DNA of 64,000 bases. Origin: Oerskovia jenensis. Lineage in GTDB: Bacteria; Actinomycetota; Actinomycetes; Actinomycetales; Cellulomonadaceae. A model generated the notes under the pieces. It was not told the DNA's origin. It was given only the letters and a program-made list of their open reading frames with translations, and searched no databases. The stretch is from contig NZ_JAFBBO010000001.1 in the NCBI RefSeq assembly GCF_016907235.1, positions 1,736,001-1,800,000 of the forward strand, in the 5' to 3' direction. The position numbers were made by a program, and so were the translations under genes. Below, piece after piece: positions 1 through 8,447 of the stretch (its first letter is position 1; each line of letters begins with the position of its first letter).

Positions 1-880
1 TCCCGGTCTCGAGCTCCTGCGTGAGCGACGGCCGCGTGGGCGACCAGCCCGCCGCACGCGAGCGCGTCGTGGTCGCGGCGCGCTGGTCGAGCAGGAGCGC
101 GTCCGCGAAGGGCGCACCGAGCCGTTCCCGGCTCGCGTCGTCGCTCTCCGGCCCGACGGCGCCGCCCAGCCCGGCAGCACGGCTCGCGGCCCGCGTGAGG
201 TCCGCGACCGTGGCATGGTCGTCGCCCGTGCCGAGGAGGCGCCCCGTGAGCCGCTGTTCGACCGCGAGCACGTAGAGCTCGGCGAGGTCGTCGACGTGGA
301 CCGTCGCCCAGTGCTGGGTACCGCTGCCGACCAGGGTGAGCGCGGCGTCGTCGGGCCCGGTGCGCGGGGCTCCCGCGAGGAGGGGCGGGATGCCCGACCC
401 GTGGCCGTACACGACGCCCGGGACGACGACCGACGCGACCACGGCACCCTGGGCCGCGGCGGCGAGGAGCCGCTCCTCGATCGGGACGCGCCACGCGACG
501 ATCGCGGGCGGGTCCAGGGGCGAGTCCTCGACGATCGCGTCGTTGTTCCCGTAGACCCAGATGCCGCCCGTGTGGACGAACGGCTTGCCCGTGCCGTCGA
601 ACGTCGCGAGGACCGCGTCGACGACCGAGTTGTCGATCGCGAGGCTCGTGCCGTCGGCCGCGGCCGCGGCGTGCACCGCCGCGTCGGCGTCCGCGAGGAA
701 CGTGGCGACCACGGTCGTGTCGGTGAGGTCGGCGACGACCGGGGTCGCACCCGCGGCCTCGACCGCGCGGGCCGCCCCCTCGCTACGGACGAGAGCCGTC
801 ACCTGGTGCCCGTGCGCCGTGAGAGCGGCCAGCACCGCGGACCCGATGTACCCCGTGCCACCCGTGAGCAGAACCTTCAT
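1..880 (-). CDS. NAD-dependent epimerase/dehydratase family protein (3' end cut by window edge)
   Basis: Translation of the minus strand from the ATG at 880 gives an open frame of 293 codons running off the left edge. It begins MKVLLTGGTGYIGSAVL, a Rossmann dinucleotide-binding motif (GGxGxxG) of extended short-chain dehydrogenases, and continues with a typical SDR core including VVVPGVVYGHGSG and HWATVHVDDLAELYVLA, the latter typical of NmrA/epimerase-like members that act on NAD(P)-bound sugars or small carbonyl substrates. The substrate cannot be told from sequence. The gene is divergent from an HxlR regulator and the shared 83-111 bp interval holds a large dyad, so redox or aldehyde-responsive control by that regulator is likely (inference). 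The family is about 300 residues, so only a few C-terminal residues are missing. Confidence 0.85.
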   Translation of the reverse strand, partial: MKVLLTGGTGYIGSAVLAALTAHGHQVTALVRSEGAARAVEAAGATPVVADLTDTTVVATFLADADAAVHAAAAADGTSLAIDNSVVDAVLATFDGTGKPFVHTGGIWVYGNNDAIVEDSPLDPPAIVAWRVPIEERLLAAAAQGAVVASVVVPGVVYGHGSGIPPLLAGAPRTGPDDAALTLVGSGTQHWATVHVDDLAELYVLAVEQRLTGRLLGTGDDHATVADLTRAASRAAGLGGAVGPESDDASRERLGAPFADALLLDQRAATTTRSRAAGWSPTRPSLTQELETG

Positions 881-943
881 GTCAGCCTCCTCGAACCCAC
901 CCCTGCGGGGTGCCGGCGACGCCCGGCGCGTCGCGATGAGGTG

Positions 944-1001
944 ACAGTATCCAGCGGGTACCAATGACTTCAACGTGCCATTATTACCTCATGGATACTG
1001 T
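944..1001. promoter_or_regulatory. 58-bp two-tier inverted repeat, putative HxlR operator
   Basis: Outer arms ACAGTATCCA (944-953) and TGGATACTGT (992-1001) match 10 of 10. Inner arms GGTACCAATG (957-966) and CATTATTACC (979-988) match 8 of 10. Both pairs share the same centre (972.5). The dyad lies between the divergent epimerase and HxlR genes and covers both possible ATG starts of the regulator. On the minus strand TTGAAG (973-968) and GATACT (951-946), 16 bp apart, form a possible promoter for the epimerase gene inside the dyad. Binding by the adjacent HxlR protein is inferred. Confidence 0.6.
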
Positions 1002-1368
1002 GGCGGTCCCGGTCGACGAGGTCCCCGACGTGTTCTCGCCGACCTGCCCCTCGCGGCTCGTCGTCGAACGCCTCGGCGACAAGTGGACCCTCCTCGTCCT
1101 CATGGCGCTGCGACCCGGCGTGCTCCGCTTCGGCGAGCTGCGCGACACGATCGGCGCGGTGACTCCCAAGGTCCTCACGCAGACCCTGCGATCGCTCGAA
1201 CGCGACGGGATCGTGACCCGCACCGTCTACGCCGAGGTGCCGCCGCGCGTCGAGTACTCGCTGACCGACCTGGGCCGTTCCCTGCTCGAGCCCGTCGACG
1301 CGATCCGCGCCTGGTGCGAGATCAACGGCGAGCGCATCGCCGCAGCACGCGCGGCGTCGACCGTCTGA
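991..1368 (+). CDS. HxlR-family transcriptional regulator
   Basis: Winged-helix regulator of the HxlR/DUF24 family. From the ATG at 991 the product has 125 residues; it contains the family hallmark CPSRLVVERLGDKWTLLVLMAL, followed by LRFGELRDTIGAVTPKVLTQTLRSLERDGIVTR, which forms the recognition helix and wing. The cysteine near residue 17 (FSPTCPSR) is at the position used as a redox sensor in YodB/HypR-type members. An alternative ATG at 964 would add nine residues (MTSTCHYYL) but places the start deeper within the dyad; neither start has a clear ribosome-binding site, so leaderless translation is possible. It is divergent from an NAD-epimerase-type gene, the usual arrangement where HxlR proteins control a neighbouring oxidoreductase. 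Confidence 0.85.
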   Translation: MDTVAVPVDEVPDVFSPTCPSRLVVERLGDKWTLLVLMALRPGVLRFGELRDTIGAVTPKVLTQTLRSLERDGIVTRTVYAEVPPRVEYSLTDLGRSLLEPVDAIRAWCEINGERIAAARAASTV

Positions 1369-1377
1369 GACGACCCC

Positions 1378-2172
1378 CTAGCCGAGGGTGAGCCAGGCAT
1401 CGGCTCCGAAGAGGTCCTCCGGGGCCCTCCACGGGGAGTCGGACGGGACCCAGCCCGTGCGCGCCCGGAGGAGCTCCAGCACCCCGGCCACCTCACGGGT
1501 CACGTCCGCACCCTCGGCTCCGACGACGGCCGAGAGCAGCATCATCACGGCGGAGACGGCGGGACGCGGCGGCTCCGCCCCGACGAAGCGTGCCCGGGAG
1601 AGCAGCGCGAGCAGATCAGCGAGGCGGCCGTCGAGGTCCGCCCCGGGTCCACGAGTCGAGCTCGCCGCGACGCACACGGCGTGCAACCGAGCCAGCCCGA
1701 CGGCGAGGCGCGCCCTCCCCTCGACGTCCGGCGTGCGCGTGGCGACCTCCGGCCACAGCAGCGCGTCCAACGGTTCCTCGGCGAACAGGTGCGGGATCCA
1801 GCCCGCCGCGTCGACCGGCAGGACGGGGACGGTCGAGACGGCGCCGGGCGGGACCGCGGCCGGCACGACCACCGGGAACAAGCGCGCCGGGTCCCGCTCG
1901 ACCTCGTCGACCGGCAGCCGTCGCGTCGAGGCCACCATCGCCCTCGCCGAGGCGTACCGGACGTCCAGGAGCGAGACCTGACCCGTCTCGACCAGGTCCG
2001 TCACGAGGCGGCCCACGGTGCGAGCCCTGCGCACGACCCCGTCGTCGTCCGGCCAGGACGCGCAGACCAGCCCCGCGGGCACACCGTCCGTCGAGTACGG
2101 ACCGCCGACGAGCAGCGAGAGCGCGAGTCGTCGCAGCTCCTGCGCGGGCCCCGGGACCCCCGCCCTGCTCAT
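1378..2172 (-). CDS. Conserved-type hypothetical protein translationally coupled to holB
   Basis: The product is 264 residues from the ATG at 2172, which overlaps the holB stop codon (ATGA, 2169-2172), so it is probably translated by coupling. I do not recognise a family. It is soluble, rich in Leu/Ala/Val/Arg, and has no signal peptide or membrane segment; the N-terminal half carries LALSLLVGGPYSTDGVPAGL and the C-terminal part reads like alpha-helical repeats (LARLHAVCVAASSTRG, LADLLALLSRARFVG). It converges with the HxlR gene, ending 9 bp beyond it. Position at the end of tmk-holB says co-expression, not function. Confidence 0.6.
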   Translation of the reverse strand: MSRAGVPGPAQELRRLALSLLVGGPYSTDGVPAGLVCASWPDDDGVVRRARTVGRLVTDLVETGQVSLLDVRYASARAMVASTRRLPVDEVERDPARLFPVVVPAAVPPGAVSTVPVLPVDAAGWIPHLFAEEPLDALLWPEVATRTPDVEGRARLAVGLARLHAVCVAASSTRGPGADLDGRLADLLALLSRARFVGAEPPRPAVSAVMMLLSAVVGAEGADVTREVAGVLELLRARTGWVPSDSPWRAPEDLFGADAWLTLG

Positions 2173-3305
2173 CCCTGCGGGCGCAGCGCGATCGCCATGG
2201 CCTCGAGCGCGAGCAGCGGCGCCACGTTGCCGCCGAGCCGCTCGCGCGCCACGCCGATCGCGTCCATGCGACGCACGGTCTGCTCGGGCGTCGAGTCCTC
2301 CGCGAGCGCCTGCACGGTCTCCGCGAGCTCGGCGTTGACGAGGTCCACCTGCGCTCCGAGCTGCACCACGAGCACGTCGCGGTAGAGCGAGAGGAGGTCG
2401 AGCATCGACCGGTCCAGGACGTCGCGCTGGTGGCGGGTCGCGCGACGCTTCTGGTCCTTCTCGAGATCGGTGAGCTGGGACCGGAGCCGGGGCGGCATGG
2501 TGCCGCCCGGCTCGACCCCCAGGGCGCGCAGGAGCTCGGCCTTCTCGATCGCGTCGCGCTCCTCGGTGGCGGCCTTGGCCTCGGCCTGCGCGACCTCGAC
2601 CAGCTCGCCCGCGGCGACCACGGCGTCCCCGACGCCGCGGATCCGCCGCGCGAGCGACAGCACCGAGGACCTGCGCTCGCGCGCCTTGCCGTCCCGGGCC
2701 AGGCGTCGAGCGAGCCCGATGTGGCTCTGCGCGGCCCGCGCCGCGGCCTCCGCGACGACCGGGTCCACGCCGTCGCGTGCGACGAGCAGCCGCGCGACGG
2801 CCTCGACCGGGGGGACCCGCAGTGCCACGCCGCGGCAGCGCGACCGGATCGTCACCAGGACGTCCTGCGGGCTGGGCGCGCACAGGATCCAGACCGTGCG
2901 GGGCGGCGGCTCCTCGATGGCCTTGAGCAGGACGTTCGTGGTCCGCTCGGCCATGCGGTCGGCGTCCTCGACGATGATGACGCGCCAGCGGCCCTGCGAC
3001 GGGCGCCGGCTCGCGAGGCCCACCAGCTCACGGACCTCGTCGATCGCGATGGTCACCTTCTCGGTCGCGACGATCTTCACGTCGGCGTGCGTGCCCGCGA
3101 GCGTCGTGGTGCACGCCTGGCACACGCCGCACCCGCCCTGCTCGCACTGCAGCGCGGCCGCGAAGGCCCGGGCCGCGTTGGAGCGCCCCGAACCGGGTGG
3201 GCCGGTGAGGAGCCACCCGTGCGTCATGGCTGCGGGGTCGGTCGCCGCGGCCGAGAGCATCTCGACCGCGTGCTCCTGCCCGACGACGTCGTCCCAGACC
3301 GTCAC
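2169..3305 (-). CDS. holB: DNA polymerase III subunit delta' (clamp-loader subunit)
   Basis: A 378-residue AAA+ protein starting at GTG 3305, overlapping the tmk stop (GTGA 3302-3305). It begins [17 protein letters not shown], the typical DnaX/HolB opening, then the P-loop-like [15 protein letters not shown], a four-cysteine zinc-binding cluster [12 protein letters not shown], and [27 protein letters not shown], where the Walker B/sensor region of delta' lies. [12 protein letters not shown] follows (SRC motif of clamp loaders). The protein helps load the beta sliding clamp at the replication fork. The longer upstream frame is a shadow of tmk. The C-terminal region, about residues 240-378, is helical and actinobacterium-like. 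Confidence 0.93.
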   Translation of the reverse strand: MTVWDDVVGQEHAVEMLSAAATDPAAMTHGWLLTGPPGSGRSNAARAFAAALQCEQGGCGVCQACTTTLAGTHADVKIVATEKVTIAIDEVRELVGLASRRPSQGRWRVIIVEDADRMAERTTNVLLKAIEEPPPRTVWILCAPSPQDVLVTIRSRCRGVALRVPPVEAVARLLVARDGVDPVVAEAAARAAQSHIGLARRLARDGKARERRSSVLSLARRIRGVGDAVVAAGELVEVAQAEAKAATEERDAIEKAELLRALGVEPGGTMPPRLRSQLTDLEKDQKRRATRHQRDVLDRSMLDLLSLYRDVLVVQLGAQVDLVNAELAETVQALAEDSTPEQTVRRMDAIGVARERLGGNVAPLLALEAMAIALRPQG

Positions 3306-4135
3306 GGCGCGCCGGTCCCGGTGGCGGCCGGGGTTCCCGTGCCGGGAGCCGTCCCGTCGACGGGGGCGTCGGCCGGGCCGGCCGCAGGGTGCGTGACCGG
3401 GCGCGTGAGCGGGAGCTCCGCAAGGCCGGGGGTGTAGCCGATCGCGGAGTCGGTGTCGTCGAAGCCGTCGTCGGGCAGCGCCTCGACCGTGTCCTCGGCC
3501 TCCTCGACCACGGGCGTGAGCTCGAGCCGGGCCGCGAGGTCCACCCGGATCTGGGCCTGGATGTCCTCGATCGACGCGGTCGCGTCGATCACGACCCACC
3601 GCTCGGGGTCCGCCGCAGCGCGGGACAGGAACGCCTCGCGCGTGCGGCGGTGGAAGTCGATCCCCGCTCGCTCCAGCCGGTCCGGCGTGCCCAGGAGCCG
3701 CTCGGCGGCGACGGCAGGGTCGAGGTCCAGCAGGACGGTCACGTGCGGCATGAGTCCCTGGACGGCCCACAACGAGATGAGCTCGACCTCGTCGACTCCC
3801 AGCTCGCGGCCACCCGCCTGGTAGGCGACCGACGAGTCGAGGTAGCGGTCCGTGACGACCACGGCGCCGCGTTCGAGCGCGGGCCGCACGAGGTGCGCGA
3901 CGTGGTGCGCGCGGTCCGCCGCATAGATGAGGGCCTCGGTGCGGGCGTCCATGTCCCGGCCGTGCAGCACCGCCTGGCGCAGCTCGACGCCCAGCTCGGT
4001 GCCCCCGGGCTCGCGGGTCAGCACGACCTCGCGACCGGTCAGCTCGCCCAACCACTCCCCGAGGAGTCGGGACTGGGTGGACTTGCCGACGGCGTCGCCG
4101 CCCTCGAACGAGATGAAGTAACCGGGTGTGCTCAC
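3302..4135 (-). CDS. tmk: Thymidylate (dTMP) kinase
   Basis: 277 residues from GTG 4135. The N-terminus [20 protein letters not shown] contains the P-loop (GGDAVGKST), followed by [11 protein letters not shown], the dTMP-binding DR(Y/H) motif [13 protein letters not shown], and [11 protein letters not shown]. It phosphorylates dTMP to dTDP with ATP for DNA synthesis. The kinase core ends near residue 215; the remaining about 60 residues form an acidic then Pro/Thr/Gly-rich tail ([18 protein letters not shown], then [17 protein letters not shown]) not needed for the fold, an extension seen in several actinobacteria. It is first of a three-gene unit tmk-holB-unknown with overlapping starts and stops. 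Confidence 0.95.
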   Translation of the reverse strand: MSTPGYFISFEGGDAVGKSTQSRLLGEWLGELTGREVVLTREPGGTELGVELRQAVLHGRDMDARTEALIYAADRAHHVAHLVRPALERGAVVVTDRYLDSSVAYQAGGRELGVDEVELISLWAVQGLMPHVTVLLDLDPAVAAERLLGTPDRLERAGIDFHRRTREAFLSRAAADPERWVVIDATASIEDIQAQIRVDLAARLELTPVVEEAEDTVEALPDDGFDDTDSAIGYTPGLAELPLTRPVTHPAAGPADAPVDGTAPGTGTPAATGTGAP

Positions 4136-4202
4136 GCGCCCACGATAGTCGGGCCACCCGACACGCGACGGGCCGCCGGACCCGGCCGGTAGCCTCGGTG
4201 GC

Positions 4203-4934
4203 ATGTCCGTCCTCCCCGCACCCGGCCCCGACCTCCCCGACTCCCCTGCGCTCCCGACCCCGGGCGTCGCGTTCGCGGGGCGCACGTTCGACGCGATCCT
4301 GTTCGACATGGACGGCACCCTGATCGACTCCGTGCCCGCGGTCGACCGGAACTGGCGCCGGTGGGCCCACGAGTACGGCCTGGCGGACGCGGACACCTTC
4401 CAGATCGAGCACGGCACCCCGGCCAGGACGTTCATCGCGCGACTCCTGCCGGCCGACCTGGTCGAGGAGGCGTACCACCGCATCCACGACCTCGAGCTCC
4501 ACGACACCGAGGGCGTGCGCATCCTCCCGGGCACGGTCGACGCGTTCGCGTCGCTCCCCGCGACCCGTCAGGCGATCGTCACGTCGTGCACGCGCCCGCT
4601 CGCCGCGGCGCGCATCGGGGCGTCGGGCCTCGTGCCGCCCGCGGTCGTCGTCACGGCCGACGACGTCACGCACGGCAAGCCCGACCCGGACCCGTTCCTG
4701 CTGGGCGCCGAGCGGCTCGGCGTCGACCCGTCGCGCTGCCTCGTGGTCGAGGACGCGCCCGCCGGGGTCGCCGCGGGCCGGGCGGCGGGGTGCGCCGTGC
4801 TCGTCGTCGAGGGCACGCACACGCTCGCCCAGCTCGCCCAGGCCGCCGTGGCTCCCGACGCCGGGGCGAGCGGGCTCGACCAGGTGCGCTTCGCCGTCGG
4901 GCAGGACGGGTCGATCAGCGTGACCGACGCCTGA
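4203..4934 (+). CDS. HAD-superfamily phosphatase (sugar-phosphatase/phosphoglycolate-like)
   Basis: 243 residues from ATG 4203. HAD motif I is [10 protein letters not shown] (nucleophile first Asp of DMDGT), motif II is [13 protein letters not shown], motif III the Lys of [18 protein letters not shown], and motif IV is [18 protein letters not shown]. The cap domain is helical (subfamily I), as in DogP/GPP-type small sugar or polyol phosphatases such as glycerol-3-phosphatase. There is a roughly 25-residue Pro-rich N-terminal extension before the fold ([17 protein letters not shown]). It is divergent from tmk (67 bp apart) and converges with the next gene (7 bp gap). Exact substrate unknown. 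Confidence 0.85.
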   Translation: MSVLPAPGPDLPDSPALPTPGVAFAGRTFDAILFDMDGTLIDSVPAVDRNWRRWAHEYGLADADTFQIEHGTPARTFIARLLPADLVEEAYHRIHDLELHDTEGVRILPGTVDAFASLPATRQAIVTSCTRPLAAARIGASGLVPPAVVVTADDVTHGKPDPDPFLLGAERLGVDPSRCLVVEDAPAGVAAGRAAGCAVLVVEGTHTLAQLAQAAVAPDAGASGLDQVRFAVGQDGSISVTDA

Positions 4935-4941
4935 CGCGCGC

Positions 4942-5355
4942 TCAGGGCGCCCCAGGGGCCTCGGGCGGCACCTCTTCGACGGCCACGCAGTGGATCTCCA
5001 GCGCGCGCCCGTCCCAGTCCCACCCGAGGCGGATCGCGACGGGATCGTCCGAAGGGATCGCGACGACGAGCGAGACCTCGGTCCCGCCGGGCGCGAGCTG
5101 CGCCCGGTCGGCAACGGTGCGCGCGGGGGCATCTGCGACGTACTCGAGCCTGCGGACCCCCACGCACCGGAGCGAGACGAGCGACGGCACGTCGAGGTCG
5201 TCCCGCAGGACGTCCTTCGACTGCCACACGTGGTCGAACGTCAGCCGGACGCTGTAGCCGAACTCCTCGACGCGGATATCGTCGAGGGGACACTCCTGGA
5301 AGCCGTGCCACCGCGCGAGGATCTCCTGCACGGCGACGGAGGGGGACTCACTCAA
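4942..5355 (-). CDS. Hypothetical protein, 137 aa, TTG start
   Basis: The start is chosen at TTG 5355 because AGGAGGT lies 8 nt upstream on the coding strand; no ATG or GTG is better placed. The product opens LSESPSVAVQEILARWHGFQECPLDD and contains immunoglobulin-like alternating strands (VRLTFDHVWQSKDV, GTEVSLVVAIPSDDPVAIRLGWDWDG). No signal peptide or membrane segment is visible. I do not recognise a family. It is flanked by a convergent HAD phosphatase and a co-directional FUSC gene 98 bp upstream, with no obvious functional link. Confidence 0.6.
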   Translation of the reverse strand: MSESPSVAVQEILARWHGFQECPLDDIRVEEFGYSVRLTFDHVWQSKDVLRDDLDVPSLVSLRCVGVRRLEYVADAPARTVADRAQLAPGGTEVSLVVAIPSDDPVAIRLGWDWDGRALEIHCVAVEEVPPEAPGAP

Positions 5356-5452
5356 GGAACGACCTCCTGATCATGGGCGCCCCGGCGGGCGTCGCGGCCC
5401 AGGCTAGCCGCGCGGCCTCTCGCCGCGCCCGGTCCGCAGGGCTGCGCGTGCG

Positions 5453-6550
5453 CTACTCCCCGGCGAGCGCCGCCGCCCCTCGCGTGATCGCCAGCACGGT
5501 CGCCCCCGCGACGAAGTAGTCCTCGTCCGAGGCGCTGCGCACGTCCCGCACCGCCCGTCGCAGCCGCTCGGTCGTCTCGCGGACCTGGTCGAGCGCCTCG
5601 GGGTCCGCGAGCGCCCCGGCCGTGGACCGCACGGCCGTCGCGTAGGCCCGCAGCGCGTCGCGCGTCAGGGGGCGCAACGGCTCCCCGAACGCGAGGTCGT
5701 CACGGTCCTGCGTCTCCCAGGCCGTGATGAGCCGGGTCAGGTCGCCGACGACCGATGACGTGAGCGAGAGCGCGTCCGCCTGAGCACGTTGGGCACGGGT
5801 CGCGTCCTCGTACCGGCGGGCGCGGCGGTTCGCCCGTGCGGCCTCGCGGGCCTGCTCGGCCGAGCGCTGCGACCGATGGAGCACGGGGTCCAGCAGCATG
5901 CGCCGCTCGTCCCACTCCTCGGGCGAGGGCGCCGCGTCCAGGTCCAGGCCGTCCGCCAGGTGCTCGAGCTGGTCGGCGAGGGCGGTCCGCAGGCGGTCGA
6001 GGGCCACGTCGGAGGCGGCGAGCGGGAGGGGCGGGAAGAGCAGGTTGATCCCGATCCCGATGAGCGCCCCGACCACCACGAGCCCCACGTACGCGCCCAT
6101 GTACCCGACCTTGTCCGCGTTCCCGATGATCAGGACGAACAGCGCCGAGGTCACGGCCCACGAGCCCATGTCGCCCAGCAGCCCCCACCCGGCGACCAGG
6201 ATCGCCACCGCGACGACGAGCGCGATCGACAGCGCGCTGGGGGCGAGCACGAGGTCCGCCCCCCGCGCCACGAGCGCCCCGACGACGATCGCGGCCGCCG
6301 CCTGGAACGACTCCCGGACCGAGCGCGCCACCGTGCTCGTGGTCGCGACGACAGCACCGAGCGGTGCGTAGTAGGGGTAGTCGGAGAAGGGCTCGGGCAG
6401 GACGATCCCGACGACCCACGCGACCGCAGCGGCCACGGCGCCGCGCAGGGCCATGGCCCACCGGGGGTGCAGGTGCCACTGCCGGAGCGCGCCGGCGGCC
6501 AGGCCGCGCGCTCGGGCCGTTCGTGGGTGGGAGACGCTGGGGGAACTCAT
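5453..6550 (-). CDS. FUSC-family (aromatic acid exporter-like) inner-membrane protein
   Basis: 365 residues. The first about 180 residues hold six hydrophobic segments (for example WAMALRGAVAAAVAWVVGIV, SIALVVAVAILVAGWGLLGD, AVTSALFVLIIGNADKVGYM and YVGLVVVGALIGIGINLLF), the arrangement of the FUSC/ArAE membrane domain. The family signature region YYAPLGAVVATTSTVARSV is present. The C-terminal half is soluble and helical with many Arg/Glu residues (AREAARANRRARRYEDATRAQ), as in AaeB/YccS-like proteins. Related proteins export aromatic acids or small organic anions; the substrate here is unknown. It is divergent from a GNAT gene 66 bp away. Confidence 0.8.
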   Translation of the reverse strand: MSSPSVSHPRTARARGLAAGALRQWHLHPRWAMALRGAVAAAVAWVVGIVLPEPFSDYPYYAPLGAVVATTSTVARSVRESFQAAAAIVVGALVARGADLVLAPSALSIALVVAVAILVAGWGLLGDMGSWAVTSALFVLIIGNADKVGYMGAYVGLVVVGALIGIGINLLFPPLPLAASDVALDRLRTALADQLEHLADGLDLDAAPSPEEWDERRMLLDPVLHRSQRSAEQAREAARANRRARRYEDATRAQRAQADALSLTSSVVGDLTRLITAWETQDRDDLAFGEPLRPLTRDALRAYATAVRSTAGALADPEALDQVRETTERLRRAVRDVRSASDEDYFVAGATVLAITRGAAALAGE

Positions 6551-6616
6551 CGCGCCACCCTAGGCACGGCTGGGACACGCCCGCAGAGGCGGGCCCCGGG
6601 TGGGTACGGTGTCGCC

Positions 6617-7078
6617 GTGACGACGACCTGGCGGGTGCGCCCCGTCCTCCTCGACGACGAGCCCGAGTGGCTCGACCTGTACGCGGGCTACCGCGCGTTC
6701 TACGAGCTGCCCGCGGACGCGGCGCGGGACCGCCTGGTCTGGTCCTGGCTGCACGACGGCGCCTCGGGGGTCCGCGGGCTGGTCGCCACGGACGGGGACC
6801 GCCTCGGCGGGATCGCGGTGCTGCGCACGTTCGAGCGCCCGCTCGACGGGTCGCACGGCTGCTGGCTCGACGACCTGTTCGTCGCCGACGACGCTCGTGG
6901 TGCCGGGGTCGGGCGTCTGCTCCTCGGGGCCGTGGGGGTGCACGCCGGGGACCAGGGGGCGAGCGTCGTGCGGTGGATCACGGACCCGGCGAACGCGACC
7001 GCGCGGCGGCTCTACGACTCGGTCGCGACCGCGACCCCGTGGGTCACGTACGACATGTCCCCCGGCACGGGGGCCTGA
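6617..7078 (+). CDS. GNAT-family N-acetyltransferase
   Basis: 153 residues from GTG 6617, read out of a much longer chance frame. It starts TTTWRVRPVLLDDEPEWLDLYAGY and has the GNAT core: strand beta4 CWLDDLFVADDARGAGVGRLLLGAV, where R/Q-x-x-G-x-G/A (RGAGVGRLL) binds acetyl-CoA pyrophosphate, and the C-terminal WITDPANATARRLYDSV, typical of small-molecule or amine acetyltransferases. The length matches single-domain GNATs. No ribosome-binding site is obvious. The gene converges with the first OhrR-type gene (14 bp between stop codons). Substrate unknown. Confidence 0.85.
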   Translation: MTTTWRVRPVLLDDEPEWLDLYAGYRAFYELPADAARDRLVWSWLHDGASGVRGLVATDGDRLGGIAVLRTFERPLDGSHGCWLDDLFVADDARGAGVGRLLLGAVGVHAGDQGASVVRWITDPANATARRLYDSVATATPWVTYDMSPGTGA

Positions 7079-7092
7079 TCCCCCGCGCGCGG

Positions 7093-7629
7093 CTAGATGA
7101 CGCCGGCGCTCAGTGCGGCCGAGACGACCTTCGAGGCCGCGGCGTGGACCTCCATGAGCTCGTCGGGCGTGAGGCCCGTCGCGGCCGTGATGGCGGGCGG
7201 GACCTCCTCGGCCCGGGCGCGCAGGTCGCGTCCTGCCCGGGTGAGCGTCACGTCGACGACGCGGCCGTCCTGCTCGTTGCGCGACCGCGTGAGGTACCCG
7301 GTGGCCTCGAGCCGACGGACGAGCGGGGACAGGGTCGCGGGGTCGAGGTGCAGCCGGTCCGCGAGGGACGTGGCGGTGGTCCGCTCTCCCGCTGCGGCGT
7401 CCTGCCAGAGCGCGAGCATCACGAGGTACTGCGGGTGGGTCAGGCGCAACGGTTCGAGCAACGGCTTGTACATCGCGACCATGGCGCGGGCACCTGCCGA
7501 CAGCGCGAAACAGACCTGGGACTCGAGCGCGAGCGGGTCGGTACCGGACGACGAGTGCTGCGAGGCCGCAGCGGCGGCCGCCACGGGTCCTCGCCCGGAC
7601 GGCGCAGCTCTCTCGATCGAGGTGGTCAT
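7093..7629 (-). CDS. OhrR-type MarR-family regulator (copy 1)
   Basis: 178 residues from ATG 7629. The segment ALESQVCFALSAGARAMVAMYKPLLEPLRLTH aligns with the N-terminal signature of OhrR, in which the Cys of the (L/V)CFAL motif is the peroxide-sensing residue; the winged helix follows (TATSLADRLHLDPATLSPLVRRLEATGYLTRSR). OhrR proteins are repressors that leave DNA when the Cys is oxidised by organic hydroperoxides or hypochlorite. A longer frame begins at 7671, but it would cross the palindrome at 7666-7680, so the internal ATG is preferred. It is divergent from a 74-residue gene across operator-like palindromes. No ohr peroxidase gene is next to it in this window. Confidence 0.85.
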   Translation of the reverse strand: MTTSIERAAPSGRGPVAAAAAASQHSSSGTDPLALESQVCFALSAGARAMVAMYKPLLEPLRLTHPQYLVMLALWQDAAAGERTTATSLADRLHLDPATLSPLVRRLEATGYLTRSRNEQDGRVVDVTLTRAGRDLRARAEEVPPAITAATGLTPDELMEVHAAASKVVSAALSAGVI

Positions 7630-7661
7630 GTGGCCATCGTAGCCAGGGTGGGCATATGCTT

Positions 7662-7695
7662 GGTACACCAATCATTGGTGCACCATGCAATTGCA
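7662..7695. promoter_or_regulatory. Tandem palindromes, putative OhrR/MarR operator
   Basis: Between the divergent OhrR copy 1 and the small gene lie a perfect 7-1-7 palindrome CACCAAT-C-ATTGGTG (7666-7680), extendable to 11-bp arms over 7662-7684 with one mismatch, and a perfect 10-bp palindrome TGCAATTGCA (7686-7695). AATT-centred palindromes of this kind are typical OhrR boxes. Autoregulation and control of the small gene are inferred. Confidence 0.65.
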
Positions 7696-7718
7696 CCGTT
7701 TCTCGTGAGGAGAGGCGC

Positions 7719-7943
7719 ATGGCCGACAAGCAGCGTCGACGCCCCCTGGGCCTGCGCATGACCGAGACGTTCCTGCCGATCTTCGGACCCGCCCAGGTGG
7801 GCAAGCAGGGCTCGTCCGGGCGCGGCGTATCCGCCGCCGAGGTCGAGCGCGACCGCGAGCTCAGGACGCGCTTCGAGTACGTGACCGGTCCCGACGGGCG
7901 CAGCTACGTCGTCGAGCACTCCGACGAGGTCACACCCCGCTGA
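7719..7943 (+). CDS. Small hypothetical protein (74 aa) under MarR-type control
   Basis: ATG 7719 is preceded by GAGGAGAGG about 5-8 nt upstream, a good ribosome-binding site. The product opens MADKQRRRPLGLRMTETFLP, is basic at the N-terminus and acidic later, with FEYVTGPDGRSYVVEH near the end. It has no membrane segment or known motif. Its promoter region carries the OhrR-like palindromes, and it is sandwiched between two OhrR-type regulator genes, so it is probably induced by the same oxidant or electrophile signal (inference). Its 3' end is convergent with regulator copy 2, the two coding ends overlapping by 14 bp. Confidence 0.7.
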   Translation: MADKQRRRPLGLRMTETFLPIFGPAQVGKQGSSGRGVSAAEVERDRELRTRFEYVTGPDGRSYVVEHSDEVTPR

Positions 7944-8412
7944 CCGCGCCGGTGGCCCCCGCAGCCCGGACGGCGGCGACCACCTTGCCCGCCACCGCGA
8001 CGACCTGGGCCACGTCGTCGGGCGACAGCCCTGCCGCGGCAGCGATGGCGCCCGGCACCCCCGCCGCCTCCGCACGCAGCTCCTGCCCGCGGAGAGTGAG
8101 GCCGACCTCCACGACCCTCGCGTCCGTCGGCGAACGCACCCGCGTGACGTAGCCGACGGCCTCGAGCCGCTTGAGCGCCGGGGAGAGCGTCCCGGGGTCG
8201 ATCAGGAGGCGATCGGCGAGGCCCGTGACCGTCGCACGCCCGCCGGCCCCCGCGCCCTGCCACAACGCGACCAGGACGAGGAACTGCGGGTGGGTGATCC
8301 CGAGCGGCTCGAGGAAGGGTCGATACAAGGACACCAGTCCGCGCGCCGCCGCGGAGAGCACGAAGCACGCCTGTGCGTCGAGGTCGAGAGGGTCGTCGCC
8401 CGGTAGGTTCAC
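7930..8412 (-). CDS. OhrR-type MarR-family regulator (copy 2)
   Basis: 160 residues from GTG 8412. The sequence DAQACFVLSAAARGLVSLYRPFLEPLGITHPQF is clearly paralogous to copy 1 (QVCFALSAGARAMVAMYKPLLEPLRLTH) and keeps the candidate sensor Cys; the DNA-binding part is TVTGLADRLLIDPGTLSPALKRLEAVGYVTR. The frame is open to a TTG at 8475, but palindromes at 8448-8477 lie there, favouring the GTG. No clear ribosome-binding site precedes it. Two OhrR-like paralogues within 1.4 kb suggest local duplication and divergence of operator specificity: copy 2 sites contain CTTGGG/CCCAAG rather than CACCAAT. Confidence 0.8.
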   Translation of the reverse strand: MNLPGDDPLDLDAQACFVLSAAARGLVSLYRPFLEPLGITHPQFLVLVALWQGAGAGGRATVTGLADRLLIDPGTLSPALKRLEAVGYVTRVRSPTDARVVEVGLTLRGQELRAEAAGVPGAIAAAAGLSPDDVAQVVAVAGKVVAAVRAAGATGAVSGV

Positions 8413-8447
8413 AACCGGAAACGATAGCGCAATACGCCGCGCATTTC

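Noticed and set aside
2169-5132. A continuous 987-codon minus-strand frame
   Set aside because: Only its last third (holB) is real; the remainder is the antisense of tmk and the HAD gene, Arg/Gly/Pro-rich with no motifs.
5789-7078. A 429-codon plus-strand frame
   Set aside because: Only the end (GNAT, 6617-7078) codes; the start is antisense to the FUSC gene.
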